The position numbers and the translations under genes were made by a program. A stretch of 64,000 nt of DNA from Algoriphagus sp. A40 (GTDB lineage Bacteria; Bacteroidota; Bacteroidia; Cytophagales; Cyclobacteriaceae): the NCBI RefSeq assembly GCF_002002735.1, contig NZ_MUNY01000078.1:186001-250000 (forward strand), in the 5' to 3' direction. Of this stretch, positions 50,680 through 59,950 are shown piece by piece. The notes below the pieces were generated by a model. The model did no database searches and had not been told where the DNA came from. It saw nothing but the letters and a program-made list of their open reading frames with translations. The first letter of the stretch is position 1, and each line of letters opens with the position of its first letter.

Positions 50680-51338
50680 AAAATCTCCTTTTTCTTTTCA
50701 TGTGTATTGTGGCTGTTGAATCTTATGCCCAGACCGTGGTATTCGACAAGGCCCATTTTTCGATAGTCAATGCCAATGCTGCGGTACGAAATGCAAGTGA
50801 AATAGGGTATCACCAAACCTTGAATATCATCAGGCAAAACACCGATGATATCATTCTCAATTCATCCAGCCTGGCACTGGTTCAAACCATGATTGTCAAC
50901 TCCCTGACCCAAATTAATGAAGGGTTCAAGGATGCAATTCAGGTGAGGATGATCGCTGAAACGGTCTTGGATATCAGTTCCATTTCCGCAGAGGCTTTCC
51001 AGTTTGCGGGCGATAATCCCATCCTTTTTCTTTTTGTGGAAGAGTATACGGTTCAGGCGAAAAAACGAAGTCTCAATCTGGCCACGGAAGTTTCTTCCCT
51101 GATTCTCAAAGAAGGCGATAATCTCCTGATGAATTACAATGTCCGGGATGAGCTTCTCGATTCAGTTCAGAAGGAATTACAGGTAATTCTTGCCTTGGTA
51201 CTGGCTGCAAAGAACAGCATCTATTGGGCCAAGACCAATGGGATAATCCGATCTCTCAATCCCTACCAAGCTTATATCAATCGTGATTTGGGATTGATCA
51301 ATGAAATCATCATCAAACAGAAAATCCTTACCCGATGA
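50676..51338 (+). CDS. VirB5-like exported protein, paralogue 3 of 3
   Basis: A 220-residue protein with a signal peptide (cleaved near SYAQTVV). It aligns with copy 1 along most of its length: DNPILFLFVEEYTVQAKKRSLNLATEVSSLILK against the corresponding ERNATLFQQRATSLALEVSSFVLK region, and ending in NRDLGLINEIIIKQKILTR. Copies 1 and 3 are thus closer to each other than to copy 2. ATGA overlaps on both sides indicate tight coupling. Confidence 0.58.
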   Translation: MKNLLFLFMCIVAVESYAQTVVFDKAHFSIVNANAAVRNASEIGYHQTLNIIRQNTDDIILNSSSLALVQTMIVNSLTQINEGFKDAIQVRMIAETVLDISSISAEAFQFAGDNPILFLFVEEYTVQAKKRSLNLATEVSSLILKEGDNLLMNYNVRDELLDSVQKELQVILALVLAAKNSIYWAKTNGIIRSLNPYQAYINRDLGLINEIIIKQKILTR

Positions 51339-52117
51339 AGCGTGCTCTCTCATTTTTGATCCTTTTTTCTGTTTGTATCCACAGCTACGGACAGACTCCA
51401 ATTCATGATAGAGCGATTGTCGCTCAGCAGGAACGGATGGTCTTTAAGCAATGGGATGAGGATAAATTCTATCCTGAACCCAACAGATTGCTCGGAATTC
51501 CAACCAATCCGATTTGGTATATCACCTGGGGCTTGCATCCCAATTACCCGGATTTGGACAGAAGGCCTTTATCTCCAAGGGGAGAACAGACTCAAAGGCT
51601 AGGGTTGGCAGCGGCCATGCAGATTTCATCGAACTACTACAAGCAGCACTCTGATACGGTCAAGAACTTGGCAACAGCTGAAATGGCCCGTATTTCAGGT
51701 GCTTTTTCATCAACAGATCCGCTATACCAATTTTATTATAAGCGAGAGCTGAAGCCTTTGGAAAATCCTGAAGCCACAGCTTTTCAGGGCGTTCCTACAG
51801 AAGTAATCCAGTACATGACTGATCATGGTGCTTTCCAATGGTATTTAGACAACATGGCTTCGCTTTCGGAGCGATATGATTTCGCAAAAACTTTGGATAT
51901 GGAAAGAGGGCAACGGATTCTGATGTACCACAGAATCATGCTTGAAATGAGGGATGTCCTTAAAAAGTGGCAATACAAGCTGGATATGTCTTCCAATATG
52001 CTTGCCTTCCGAAAGTTGAGCCAGCGGAAAATCAGCGGAGAGATTATCCTTTCAGATCCAAAAAACGAGGAGGACAGAGCCAAGAAAATTGCTAACCAAA
52101 CCCAAGTGATAAGATGA
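51335..52117 (+). CDS. Exported conjugal transfer protein of unknown family
   Basis: A 260-residue protein with a signal peptide (cleaved near SYGQTPI) and a Trp/Tyr/Pro-rich N-terminal domain (WDEDKFYPEPNRLLGIPTNPIWYITWGLHPN). The C-terminal half is helical and basic. It lies between the VirB5-like genes and traJ with four-base overlaps on both sides, so it is a transfer component. I do not recognise the family with certainty. Confidence 0.5.
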   Translation: MKRALSFLILFSVCIHSYGQTPIHDRAIVAQQERMVFKQWDEDKFYPEPNRLLGIPTNPIWYITWGLHPNYPDLDRRPLSPRGEQTQRLGLAAAMQISSNYYKQHSDTVKNLATAEMARISGAFSSTDPLYQFYYKRELKPLENPEATAFQGVPTEVIQYMTDHGAFQWYLDNMASLSERYDFAKTLDMERGQRILMYHRIMLEMRDVLKKWQYKLDMSSNMLAFRKLSQRKISGEIILSDPKNEEDRAKKIANQTQVIR

Positions 52118-53268
52118 AAAGACTGATCACAGGACTTTCTATTTTCCTTGGGGTATCAATCTCCGGATTTGCACAATCGGCCAACCATGACCAGTACAAG
52201 GAGACCATAAGCTATTTGCAGGGAAACAGCATTTACGACCGGGGAGTGATGACCTTCTTTGAAGAAATGAGGGATTATGGCTTTGCTCACTCCGACCCTT
52301 TCATGAGAGACGCTCAGACCTTGGCCTGTATTTTCATGCTGATTTTTTTCAGTCTGAAATGCTACGAAATGATGGCAGGGGACAAGAAGCTTGAAATTAT
52401 GCCCCTCCTGAGGCCATTTGCTTTGGTAATTCTTTTGATGTGGTGGCCAATTTTCTGTCAGATCATCGCTTTTCCTACCGATTTGATCGCCGCCAAAACG
52501 GAAGCGCTTTTTGGAACTCAAAATGACACCAACAATGCCTTGCGACTTGACCGGGCGGCCTATATGATCGAAATGGCCGATCAGCTGGTGGAATATCAGG
52601 CAGTAACCGAGATGGCATCAGAACAGGCGCAAGAATCCGATAAAGATTTGGGGACGGTGATTGTGGATGGGGTAAAAGGATTTTTCTCCGATCAGATCCT
52701 AGCTCCTATTGTCCAAATGCGGATTAGGATGCAAACCAGCCTTCAACTGCTCGCTACCCAAATCATTGAATTGTTGGCCATCTGGATTCTGAGGGTTTGT
52801 GTCTATATCATTTTCATGTTACAGATCATCTACTCGACGGTATTGGTAATACTCGGCCCCTTTTCAGTGGTGGTGAGTATTCTTCCAGCCTTTCGGGATG
52901 CGTTTACGACTTGGATAGCCAGGTTTGTTTCTGTCAACCTCTATGTAGGAGTAGCCTATTTGATCCTTTACATCACAGGAAGACTTCAGCAATATGCCTT
53001 GGAGGTAGAGATTGATAAATACGAGTATTTGCTTTCAACAGGTGGGGGAGCAGATCGGCTTGAAAAAATGGCTTGGCTGGCGTCCAATGGTTTTTTGAGT
53101 TTTGGGCTGGTGATTGTAGCATTTTTTGTCAGCGCCATTGCCATCACTACAGTGCCCTCGATTTCCACTTGGATCATTTCTACTTCAGGAATCTCCTCAG
53201 CAGCAACCACCGCCGGAAGGATGGGATCTTCTGCTTCAAAATCCATTTCAAGAGCTAAACTAATCTAA
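52114..53268 (+). CDS. traJ: Conjugative transposon protein TraJ (VirB6-type)
   Basis: A 384-residue protein with a signal peptide and about six membrane helices (two near 75-125 and four between 205 and 350). The segment LLRPFALVILLMWWPIFCQIIAFP and the later LGPFSVVVSILPAFRD are typical of TraJ, the VirB6/TrbL-like inner-membrane channel protein. It overlaps the previous gene by four bases. traK starts 2 bp after its stop. Confidence 0.82.
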   Translation: MKRLITGLSIFLGVSISGFAQSANHDQYKETISYLQGNSIYDRGVMTFFEEMRDYGFAHSDPFMRDAQTLACIFMLIFFSLKCYEMMAGDKKLEIMPLLRPFALVILLMWWPIFCQIIAFPTDLIAAKTEALFGTQNDTNNALRLDRAAYMIEMADQLVEYQAVTEMASEQAQESDKDLGTVIVDGVKGFFSDQILAPIVQMRIRMQTSLQLLATQIIELLAIWILRVCVYIIFMLQIIYSTVLVILGPFSVVVSILPAFRDAFTTWIARFVSVNLYVGVAYLILYITGRLQQYALEVEIDKYEYLLSTGGGADRLEKMAWLASNGFLSFGLVIVAFFVSAIAITTVPSISTWIISTSGISSAATTAGRMGSSASKSISRAKLI

Positions 53269-53270
53269 CT

Positions 53271-53879
53271 ATGATCATCCAAAACATTGAATCCAAAATC
53301 AGATTGGCAACAGTTCTTTCCTTGGGAAGCCTGATTACCTCAATCCTTATCTCCGGTTTTGTTTCGGTTTACGCCTATAAACAGGTAGTCAATGCTAGGC
53401 AGTCCATTTATATCCTTGACAATGATATACCCATTTTAGCGAAGCAGGCTAATATGCAAATGAACAGGCCCGCTGAGTACAAAGCAGCCGTGGACTTGTT
53501 CCATAGCCTTTTTTTCAACCTGACTCCCGACGATAAGCACATAGAATATCAAATGAGCCGTGCTATGTATTTCGTGGATGAGACCGGAGTTGGCCAATAC
53601 AATAACCTGAAAGAAAAGGGCTACTTCAATTCCATTCTTTCCTCAAGTTCGGTGCTTTCTATCCAGACGGATTCGATTGTCTTGGATCAGAATAGATTCC
53701 GGTATTACGGCAAGCAAAAGATTGATCGAAGAAGTGCCACGATCACCCGATCGATTATCACAGAGGGGGAACTGATCGATATCCCTAGAAGTGAAAATAA
53801 CAGCCATGGGGTATTGATCACAAACTGGAAAACCATTGAAAATAAAGACCTGAGCAATGTTTCGAAAAACACCTTCTAA
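53271..53879 (+). CDS. traK: Conjugative transposon protein TraK (VirB8-type)
   Basis: A 202-residue protein with a short cytoplasmic N-terminus, one membrane helix (about 15-38, LGSLITSILISGFVSVYAY) and a periplasmic domain. That domain matches TraK in its DLFHSLFFNLTPDD and YYGKQKIDR segments. VirB8-type proteins are assembly hubs of the channel. The next frame starts 23 bases before its stop. Confidence 0.82.
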   Translation: MIIQNIESKIRLATVLSLGSLITSILISGFVSVYAYKQVVNARQSIYILDNDIPILAKQANMQMNRPAEYKAAVDLFHSLFFNLTPDDKHIEYQMSRAMYFVDETGVGQYNNLKEKGYFNSILSSSSVLSIQTDSIVLDQNRFRYYGKQKIDRRSATITRSIITEGELIDIPRSENNSHGVLITNWKTIENKDLSNVSKNTF

Positions 53880-54288
53880 GGATCGGGATACTACCCTATT
53901 CCAAGAGCTTAAAAATGAGCTTTATCCTCACCTGGCAGGGGTAAATGGCCAGTTGAAGCGGTTGATGGATCGACATGCCAAAATCATTTTTTGTGTCCTG
54001 CTCCTTTTCATCGTAGCCTCTTTCATACTCACCTTTTTTGTACTGAAGCCTAACCCAGAGAATCAGGCTGGAAATTTCAAAAAAGAGCTAAAGGCCATTC
54101 CGGGAGAGCTATCAGACGAATTTTCAGCATTGCAGGATCTGACCCTTAGAGCTGCGAAAATGTCGGAGTTAAAGTCTGATATAGAGCGGATTATCGCTCA
54201 GGATTCCATCTCCAAAACAGATTCCACCTATCTGGAAAAAGCAAGTGAGCAACTGAAATACTTTAATAACCACTCCAATGAAAATTGA
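53857..54288 (+). CDS. TraL-position single-pass membrane protein
   Basis: A 143-residue protein with a charged cytoplasmic N-terminus (about 1-42), one membrane helix (IIFCVLLLFIVASFILTFFVL, about 44-64) and a coiled, acidic periplasmic tail. It sits exactly where TraL lies in CTnDOT-like elements and is flanked by overlaps (23 bp with traK, 11 bp with traM). It is longer than typical TraL proteins, so the name is by position only. Confidence 0.5.
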   Translation: MFRKTPSKDRDTTLFQELKNELYPHLAGVNGQLKRLMDRHAKIIFCVLLLFIVASFILTFFVLKPNPENQAGNFKKELKAIPGELSDEFSALQDLTLRAAKMSELKSDIERIIAQDSISKTDSTYLEKASEQLKYFNNHSNEN

Positions 54289-55501
54289 CTTCAAACAACC
54301 CAGATACATCCTGCCGATTATCATGCTCCCGTTTTTGTGTTTGCTGTTTTACGGGTATAAATCCTTCAGCAAAGACAATCCGGCTGATCCTGTTCAGGGT
54401 ATCAGTGGAATCCAATCCGAGATCGGCAAAGTGTCGGAACAGATCCAGAAAAAACCGCTTGATTCCAAACTGGATGCTTCGAGAGAAACCTATAAAAGGG
54501 CAAATGATGGATATACGGCTATCAAAGGCTTGGAACTCGAGGTAGAAGAATCTAGCCAAATCAAAACGCTATATAACGAGGAGGAAAAAAGGCTGCTGGA
54601 TTCAATAGACAACGCTTTAAAAAGCGCAGGTCTGTATTCGGGAAAACCCGATGCCGCCAATGGTTTCCCATCTGTTTTGCCACAACCTTCCAGACGGCAA
54701 AGCTTTTCCAAGGAAGATGAAGAATTGTTGAATGCCATCAATCAGCTGGAAGGGAAAAAGACCCAAGTTCCCGCCAACAGATACGAAGATCCCATGGATC
54801 TTTTCAAAGCGCAGATGGCTGTGATAGACTCCATTTCCAAAGCAAATGATCCGGCCTATCAAGAGCTACAGCAAAAAGAAATGGAAAGCCAGCAAGTAGC
54901 AAATGAGACCGAAAACGAAGTTTATCGAGTTCAGAAGTCAGAGGGTGCCGCTACTTTATTCAATACCGTCACCAGAGAAAAAAAAGGAAAGTTCATCGAA
55001 GCAATCATTGATCAGGATATCAAGAGTGGTACCCTTGGGGCCAGATTGAGAATCCGACTTTTAGATGATATCCTGATCGGAAATGCCATTGTGGGCAGAG
55101 GAACTTACCTCTATGCATTGATTTCCGGATATGAAGCTCAGCGAGTGAAGCTGACCATTTCTTCGATTATGATCAATGATCAAATCTTCCCGATTAAACT
55201 CTCCATCTATGACGTGGATGGGATGGAAGGGCTTTATGTTCCAGCCAGTGCCTTCCGGGAATTTTCCAAAGAACTCGGAGGAAATACCACAGGAGGAATG
55301 AATCTGACGATGCAGCCAAACTCAGACGAATTGAGCCAACTGTACATGTCTGCACTCCAACGAATGTTCACCTCAACTTCCCAAGCCGTTTCAAAATCCA
55401 TCAAAAAGAACAAGGCCAATATCAAATATGGAACCTCTGTCTATCTGATCGATACCCACGAATTGCAGGAAAACGGAAAAATGATCCAAAAACAAAACTG
55501 A
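54278..55501 (+). CDS. traM: Conjugative transposon protein TraM (VirB10-type)
   Basis: A 407-residue protein with an N-terminal membrane helix (ILPIIMLPFLCLLFYGY), a long Ser/Lys/Glu-rich linker and a C-terminal VirB10-like beta domain. That domain shows RLRIRLLDDILIGNAIVGRGTYLYALISGYEAQRV, then SIYDVDGMEGLYVPASAF. It bridges inner and outer membranes in the secretion core. Order before TraN is standard. Confidence 0.85.
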   Translation: MKIDFKQPRYILPIIMLPFLCLLFYGYKSFSKDNPADPVQGISGIQSEIGKVSEQIQKKPLDSKLDASRETYKRANDGYTAIKGLELEVEESSQIKTLYNEEEKRLLDSIDNALKSAGLYSGKPDAANGFPSVLPQPSRRQSFSKEDEELLNAINQLEGKKTQVPANRYEDPMDLFKAQMAVIDSISKANDPAYQELQQKEMESQQVANETENEVYRVQKSEGAATLFNTVTREKKGKFIEAIIDQDIKSGTLGARLRIRLLDDILIGNAIVGRGTYLYALISGYEAQRVKLTISSIMINDQIFPIKLSIYDVDGMEGLYVPASAFREFSKELGGNTTGGMNLTMQPNSDELSQLYMSALQRMFTSTSQAVSKSIKKNKANIKYGTSVYLIDTHELQENGKMIQKQN

Positions 55502-55507
55502 TCTGAC

Positions 55508-56344
55508 ATGACACGGAAAATATTAACTCTTATCCTTTGGGCAGTATCCATTTCGGCCTATGCCCAGCAGAACGGCACGCTGTTGAAAAGCCAACTTCCC
55601 AAGATCTATATCGACGAGGAAATCTCCCTTCACTTTCTTTCTCCCGAACCCATCCAATACGTGGATATCTCGACCGACAATATGATTGGGGATATTCCAT
55701 TGGAGAATGTGTTTCGGGTAAAAGCTATCCGAGACAGTGTTTCCAACCTCAATGGATACAATAAGTCTTTGGGAGTGGTTACTATTATCGGGCAGAAGTT
55801 TATCGCGCAGTACGATTTATGGTATGCCCATGATGAGCGCCAGCTGAAGACTCAAATCGAAATTCTTCCTATCAATACCAGTCCCTTGGAGGTCGGTAAA
55901 ATACCCATGAGCGACCAAGAGCTTCGGTATTTTTCAATAGAGGCATTTAAAAGGAAGGAGAAGGACAACATCACCAAAAGCAGCCAGTATGGGGTTTCCG
56001 GTCAGGTGAACAGTATTTACACGGTGGACGATTATATCTTTTTGGACATCTCCTTTATCAACAAGACCAATCTCAAATTTGACCTGGACCAACTGAGATT
56101 TAAGATCGAGGATAAGCGAATCACCAAAGCAACCAATGTCCAATCCATTGATATAGAGCCGGAATACCAGCTTTTCACCCCGGAGAGCTTTGAAAAGAAA
56201 TACCGTAATATCTACGTGTTCAAAAAGTTCACCTTCCCCAATTCCAAGGTGTTCACCATCGAGCTTTCCGAATCCCAAATCAGCGGAAGGACGCTTTCCT
56301 TGGAGATCAAGTACGCGGACCTTTTGGCGGCAGACACCTTATAA
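55508..56344 (+). CDS. traN: Conjugative transposon protein TraN (VirB9-type)
   Basis: A 278-residue protein with a signal peptide (cleaved near AYAQQNG). The beta-rich body ends in QISGRTLSLEIKYADLLAADTL, as in TraN/DUF4138. VirB9-like proteins form the outer-membrane ring with VirB10. It starts 6 bp after traM. No further lipoprotein (VirB7-like) gene is evident beside it. Confidence 0.8.
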   Translation: MTRKILTLILWAVSISAYAQQNGTLLKSQLPKIYIDEEISLHFLSPEPIQYVDISTDNMIGDIPLENVFRVKAIRDSVSNLNGYNKSLGVVTIIGQKFIAQYDLWYAHDERQLKTQIEILPINTSPLEVGKIPMSDQELRYFSIEAFKRKEKDNITKSSQYGVSGQVNSIYTVDDYIFLDISFINKTNLKFDLDQLRFKIEDKRITKATNVQSIDIEPEYQLFTPESFEKKYRNIYVFKKFTFPNSKVFTIELSESQISGRTLSLEIKYADLLAADTL

Positions 56345-56376
56345 AAATGATTTTTCCGCTCAACTAAGTCCATGCC

Positions 56377-58368
56377 ATGAATGAGAAAAGAGAATTAAAA
56401 AGCCTTCACGCAACCTTTCAATTCATTGTTTACCTGATGGTGTTTATGGACATTCTGATGTTTGTCTATGCCCCACAGTTGTTGGCCATGGATGGGATGG
56501 GAAGGTTTCTTTTTCCTCTTTTTGAAAAGCTGCAAAACCTGAAGATTTACAGTAATGTGCTTCTTGGCAAAGTGGCCATTTTGATAGCCATTTGCCTTTC
56601 AGCCATCGGTACAGTTGCCAGAAAGAACCTGGATTTAAATCCGAGAAATCAGATCATTATTCCTTTGGCTACCGGGTTGATGCTATTCTTTGGTTCGATC
56701 CATCTCTACACGCTGGAAGATTCATTTTTGGTGATGGACTTCACTTCCATTCAAGACCTCGGATACAGTCTGTGTTTATTTATAGGGGCTGTTTTAATTC
56801 ATACCTCATTGGACAATGTGTCGAAACTGATCAAATCAGGTCTGGGAAAGGATGAGTGGAATATCGAAGGGGAGTCCTTCATGCAAGACACCAAAAAAAT
56901 CGAAACCCCCTATTCGGTCAACATTCCCATGAAGTTCTATTTCAGGGGGAAAGTCCGAAAAGGTTGGATCAACTTGGTCAATCCTTTCAGAGGGACTTTC
57001 GTGATCGGAACCCCAGGTTCGGGGAAGTCATTTGGGGTGATCAATCCTTTTATTCGGCAGATGATTGGAAAGGGATTCACCATGTGTCTGTACGATTTTA
57101 AGTTTCCCGACTTGGCACAGATTGCCTTCTTCCACTACCTGAAAGCTCAGGACAAAAAGAAAAACCCCAATTTCAAATTCCATGTGATCAATCTGGATGA
57201 GGTAGAATATTCCAGGAGGATCAATCCGATCAACAGAAGGTATTTGAAGACGGTGGCCAATGCTTCGGAAACAGCAGAAGCTATTTTTCAATCCCTTCAA
57301 AAATCCGATTCCACAGGAGGAGCAGATAAGTTTTTCGAGCAATCGGCCATCAACTTTCTCTCCGCCTGTATCTTTTTTGTGTCTCGATATGAGGAAGGCA
57401 AATATTCCACATTCGCCCATGTGCTGGATTTTCTCAACAGAGACTATGAGGATATTTTTAACTGTCTGACCAAATATCCCGAACTCAGATCCATGGTGTC
57501 TCCCTTCCGAAGTGCCTTTGAAAAGAAGGTTTATAAACAGTTGGAAGGACAGGTCGGAACCTTGAAGATTTTTCTTTCCAGACTGAATACGAAAGAAACT
57601 GCTTGGGTCTTCAGCGGGGATGATTTCGACCTTAAAATCTCGGATCCCAATTCTCCATCCATTCTAGTCCTTGCCAACAGTACCGAAACTCAGAGTATCA
57701 CAGGTACTTGCTATTCGGTGATCATCAATCGGCTGACCCGATTGATCAATACCAAAGGGAATCTGCCAACCGCATTGATAGCGGATGAAGCGCCGACTTT
57801 TTACATCCATAAAATCGAAAACCTGATTTCTACAGCCCGAAGCAATAAAGTAGCGGTTTTGCTCGGCTTGCAGGAACTGCCCCAATTAAACCAGCTTCAG
57901 GGAAAGGATACCGCTTCGACCATGACCTCGGTGATAGGGAATGTCTTATGTGGCTCAGTCCGCCATAAGGACACGCTTTCTTGGTTGGAGATGATGTTTG
58001 GAAAGCGAAAGCAATTGGGGCAGAGTGTTTCGATTGATCGGGATAAAACTTCGATTTCGTATAGTGAGCGATATGATCCACTGATTCCTGCGGGTAAAAT
58101 AGCGTCCATGCACACCGGGGAAATAGCTGGAATTATCGCAACGGAAGGGACTCAGTTTGACGGGAAATACAAAACCTCCAATGTTCATTGTCGAGTCAAT
58201 TTGGATATGAGGGAGATCAGTCAGGAAGAAAATTCCTATCGAGCCACTCCGAAATTCTATGATTTCCAAGGCAAGAAAGAAGAGATCCTGACAAAGCACT
58301 TTGAGAAAATCCACCGCCAGGTTACCGAGATTATAGAAAAGCACCGGGAAATGGCAATCCTAGATTAA
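56377..58368 (+). CDS. VirD4-type coupling protein (type IV coupling ATPase)
   Basis: A 663-residue protein with four membrane helices in the first 150 residues. A P loop GTPGSGKSFGV (about 210-220) and Walker B LIADEAPTF follow in a TraG/VirD4 domain. It delivers the relaxase-DNA complex to the channel. In CTnDOT-type elements the coupling protein gene is with the mob genes; here it is at the far end of the tra operon, after traN. 32 bp separate the two. Confidence 0.85.
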   Translation: MNEKRELKSLHATFQFIVYLMVFMDILMFVYAPQLLAMDGMGRFLFPLFEKLQNLKIYSNVLLGKVAILIAICLSAIGTVARKNLDLNPRNQIIIPLATGLMLFFGSIHLYTLEDSFLVMDFTSIQDLGYSLCLFIGAVLIHTSLDNVSKLIKSGLGKDEWNIEGESFMQDTKKIETPYSVNIPMKFYFRGKVRKGWINLVNPFRGTFVIGTPGSGKSFGVINPFIRQMIGKGFTMCLYDFKFPDLAQIAFFHYLKAQDKKKNPNFKFHVINLDEVEYSRRINPINRRYLKTVANASETAEAIFQSLQKSDSTGGADKFFEQSAINFLSACIFFVSRYEEGKYSTFAHVLDFLNRDYEDIFNCLTKYPELRSMVSPFRSAFEKKVYKQLEGQVGTLKIFLSRLNTKETAWVFSGDDFDLKISDPNSPSILVLANSTETQSITGTCYSVIINRLTRLINTKGNLPTALIADEAPTFYIHKIENLISTARSNKVAVLLGLQELPQLNQLQGKDTASTMTSVIGNVLCGSVRHKDTLSWLEMMFGKRKQLGQSVSIDRDKTSISYSERYDPLIPAGKIASMHTGEIAGIIATEGTQFDGKYKTSNVHCRVNLDMREISQEENSYRATPKFYDFQGKKEEILTKHFEKIHRQVTEIIEKHREMAILD

Positions 58369-58380
58369 GTCATTGGAATC

Positions 58381-59013
58381 ATGCAAAGGAACCTATCGAT
58401 CATACTTCTTCTTTTTGTCGCTCATCAGGCATTTTCCCAATTCAATTCCATAGAATTTCGAAAGGAACTGGCTTCAGTGAACGTGATAAAGTCCGCTGAA
58501 TTCAAGGAGGAGGCTAAGAGGTCTGAAATTCATTCTTTTTCCAAACAAGAACTTCCAATTGAAAAAGGGGAGGAGATTGTATTGGCGTCCCTTCCCTTAG
58601 AGGATTTTTTTCTGACTTCAGAGTTTGGCTACCGCTCCGATCCATTTTCCGGACAAACGAAATTTCATCGGGGAATCGATCTAAAAACCATGCGTTCAAA
58701 GGTTCTTTCCATGCTCCATGGAACTGTTGTGTCGGTGGGCAACGATCCACTTTTGGGAATTTTTGTCAAAGTCCAACATGGTAACTATGAATCGATCTAC
58801 GGTCACCTTTCTCAATCATATGTAGATGAGGGCGAGGGTGTCCTACCGGGCACGATCCTAGGGATTTCCGGAAAAACGGGAAGAGCTACGGGAGATCATC
58901 TACACCTGACCATCAAAAAGGGAAATGAATATGTCAATCCAGTCTTATTCATTCAATTGATCTCAAGACTATCGACCAAAGAAGAGGCAATCACTTATTT
59001 ATCAAAACCATAA
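58381..59013 (+). CDS. Exported M23-family peptidase of the transfer system
   Basis: A 210-residue protein with a signal peptide (cleaved near AFSQFNS) and an M23 domain with both zinc motifs: FHRGIDL near residue 98 and HLHLTI near residue 178, plus YGHL between. Position after the coupling protein suggests it opens the peptidoglycan for assembly of the secretion channel, the role of VirB1-like hydrolases. Full-length domain. Confidence 0.8.
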   Translation: MQRNLSIILLLFVAHQAFSQFNSIEFRKELASVNVIKSAEFKEEAKRSEIHSFSKQELPIEKGEEIVLASLPLEDFFLTSEFGYRSDPFSGQTKFHRGIDLKTMRSKVLSMLHGTVVSVGNDPLLGIFVKVQHGNYESIYGHLSQSYVDEGEGVLPGTILGISGKTGRATGDHLHLTIKKGNEYVNPVLFIQLISRLSTKEEAITYLSKP

Positions 59014-59023
59014 AGCAAGCAAC

Positions 59024-59950
59024 ATGAAAAGCCAAAATGGATTACCGATGAAGGATCTGGAGATTTTTGGAGTCATCAGAAACGGGAAATTTACAATTCC
59101 TGAAAAGGAAGTAAACGCCTTGAAAAATGGAGGAATGACCGATATCGTGGAATTGACCGACCTGAAAGGGAAGGATATTTACATCGATAAATTACCGGCT
59201 AGACTTTCCATTGTAAGGGGTGATGATGGGAATCCTGCCTTGCGGATTGATCCGGTTTACATGGAACCGAACCGACATCCCAATTTGAATGAAACTGAGC
59301 GGAATCAGCTGGTCCGGAAAGAATTGGCCAACATCAAGAAAAGCTATGTGGACAAAGAAGGTAACATTCAGACTGAAATCATCGAGTACGATAAGCGAAC
59401 CAAACAATTTCTATCCTACAATCCCCGAGACATCAAAGCCCCTCAATCGGTCAATGGGCTGGAACTCGATCCACAGCAAAAAAAGAAATACAAGGAAGGG
59501 GAAACGGTACTGTTGGAAGATGGAACAGCGTTTCAACTTTCACCGGCTGCTCCAAAAGGCCTCAGATCAAATAAATCCGGTTTAGTCCTTTCGGTTTTGC
59601 TGGATGGAGGCTTGTCCTACCTGCTGATTACCGGTGTTCAGAAATTGCTCGGAAAGGAAAGTAAGGAAGAAAAAGCCTATAGCGAAGGATACCTTCAGGC
59701 TATCAAGGAGGTTCAAAAGCAGGTAGAGCGACGGATTGCTAGAAATCCAAATGACAGGGATGCAATCCGTGATTTGAACAACATCAAGGAGGAATATTCC
59801 AAGATTTCGGCTGATTCCTCACTCCCAAAAGCCCTTAGGGATGAATTCGATATCAATGCCATCAAACGACAAAACAGCTTCGATACGGAAGAAGGAAAGA
59901 ACCCAAGAAAACGCTCCGAACAAGACAATGGCTTTGACAGAGACCTTTGA
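59024..59950 (+). CDS. DUF3945/DUF4099-like ICE protein
   Basis: A 308-residue cytoplasmic protein. Residues about 15-60 (GVIRNGKFTIPEKEVNALKNGGMTDIVEL) and the YDKRTKQFLSYNPRD region recall proteins with DUF3945 or DUF4099 repeats that occur in Bacteroidetes mobile elements. It has one weak hydrophobic stretch (LVLSVLLDGGLSYLLITGV) and a charged coiled C-terminus. Its end overlaps the next frame by 23 bases. Function unknown. Confidence 0.45.
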   Translation: MKSQNGLPMKDLEIFGVIRNGKFTIPEKEVNALKNGGMTDIVELTDLKGKDIYIDKLPARLSIVRGDDGNPALRIDPVYMEPNRHPNLNETERNQLVRKELANIKKSYVDKEGNIQTEIIEYDKRTKQFLSYNPRDIKAPQSVNGLELDPQQKKKYKEGETVLLEDGTAFQLSPAAPKGLRSNKSGLVLSVLLDGGLSYLLITGVQKLLGKESKEEKAYSEGYLQAIKEVQKQVERRIARNPNDRDAIRDLNNIKEEYSKISADSSLPKALRDEFDINAIKRQNSFDTEEGKNPRKRSEQDNGFDRDL

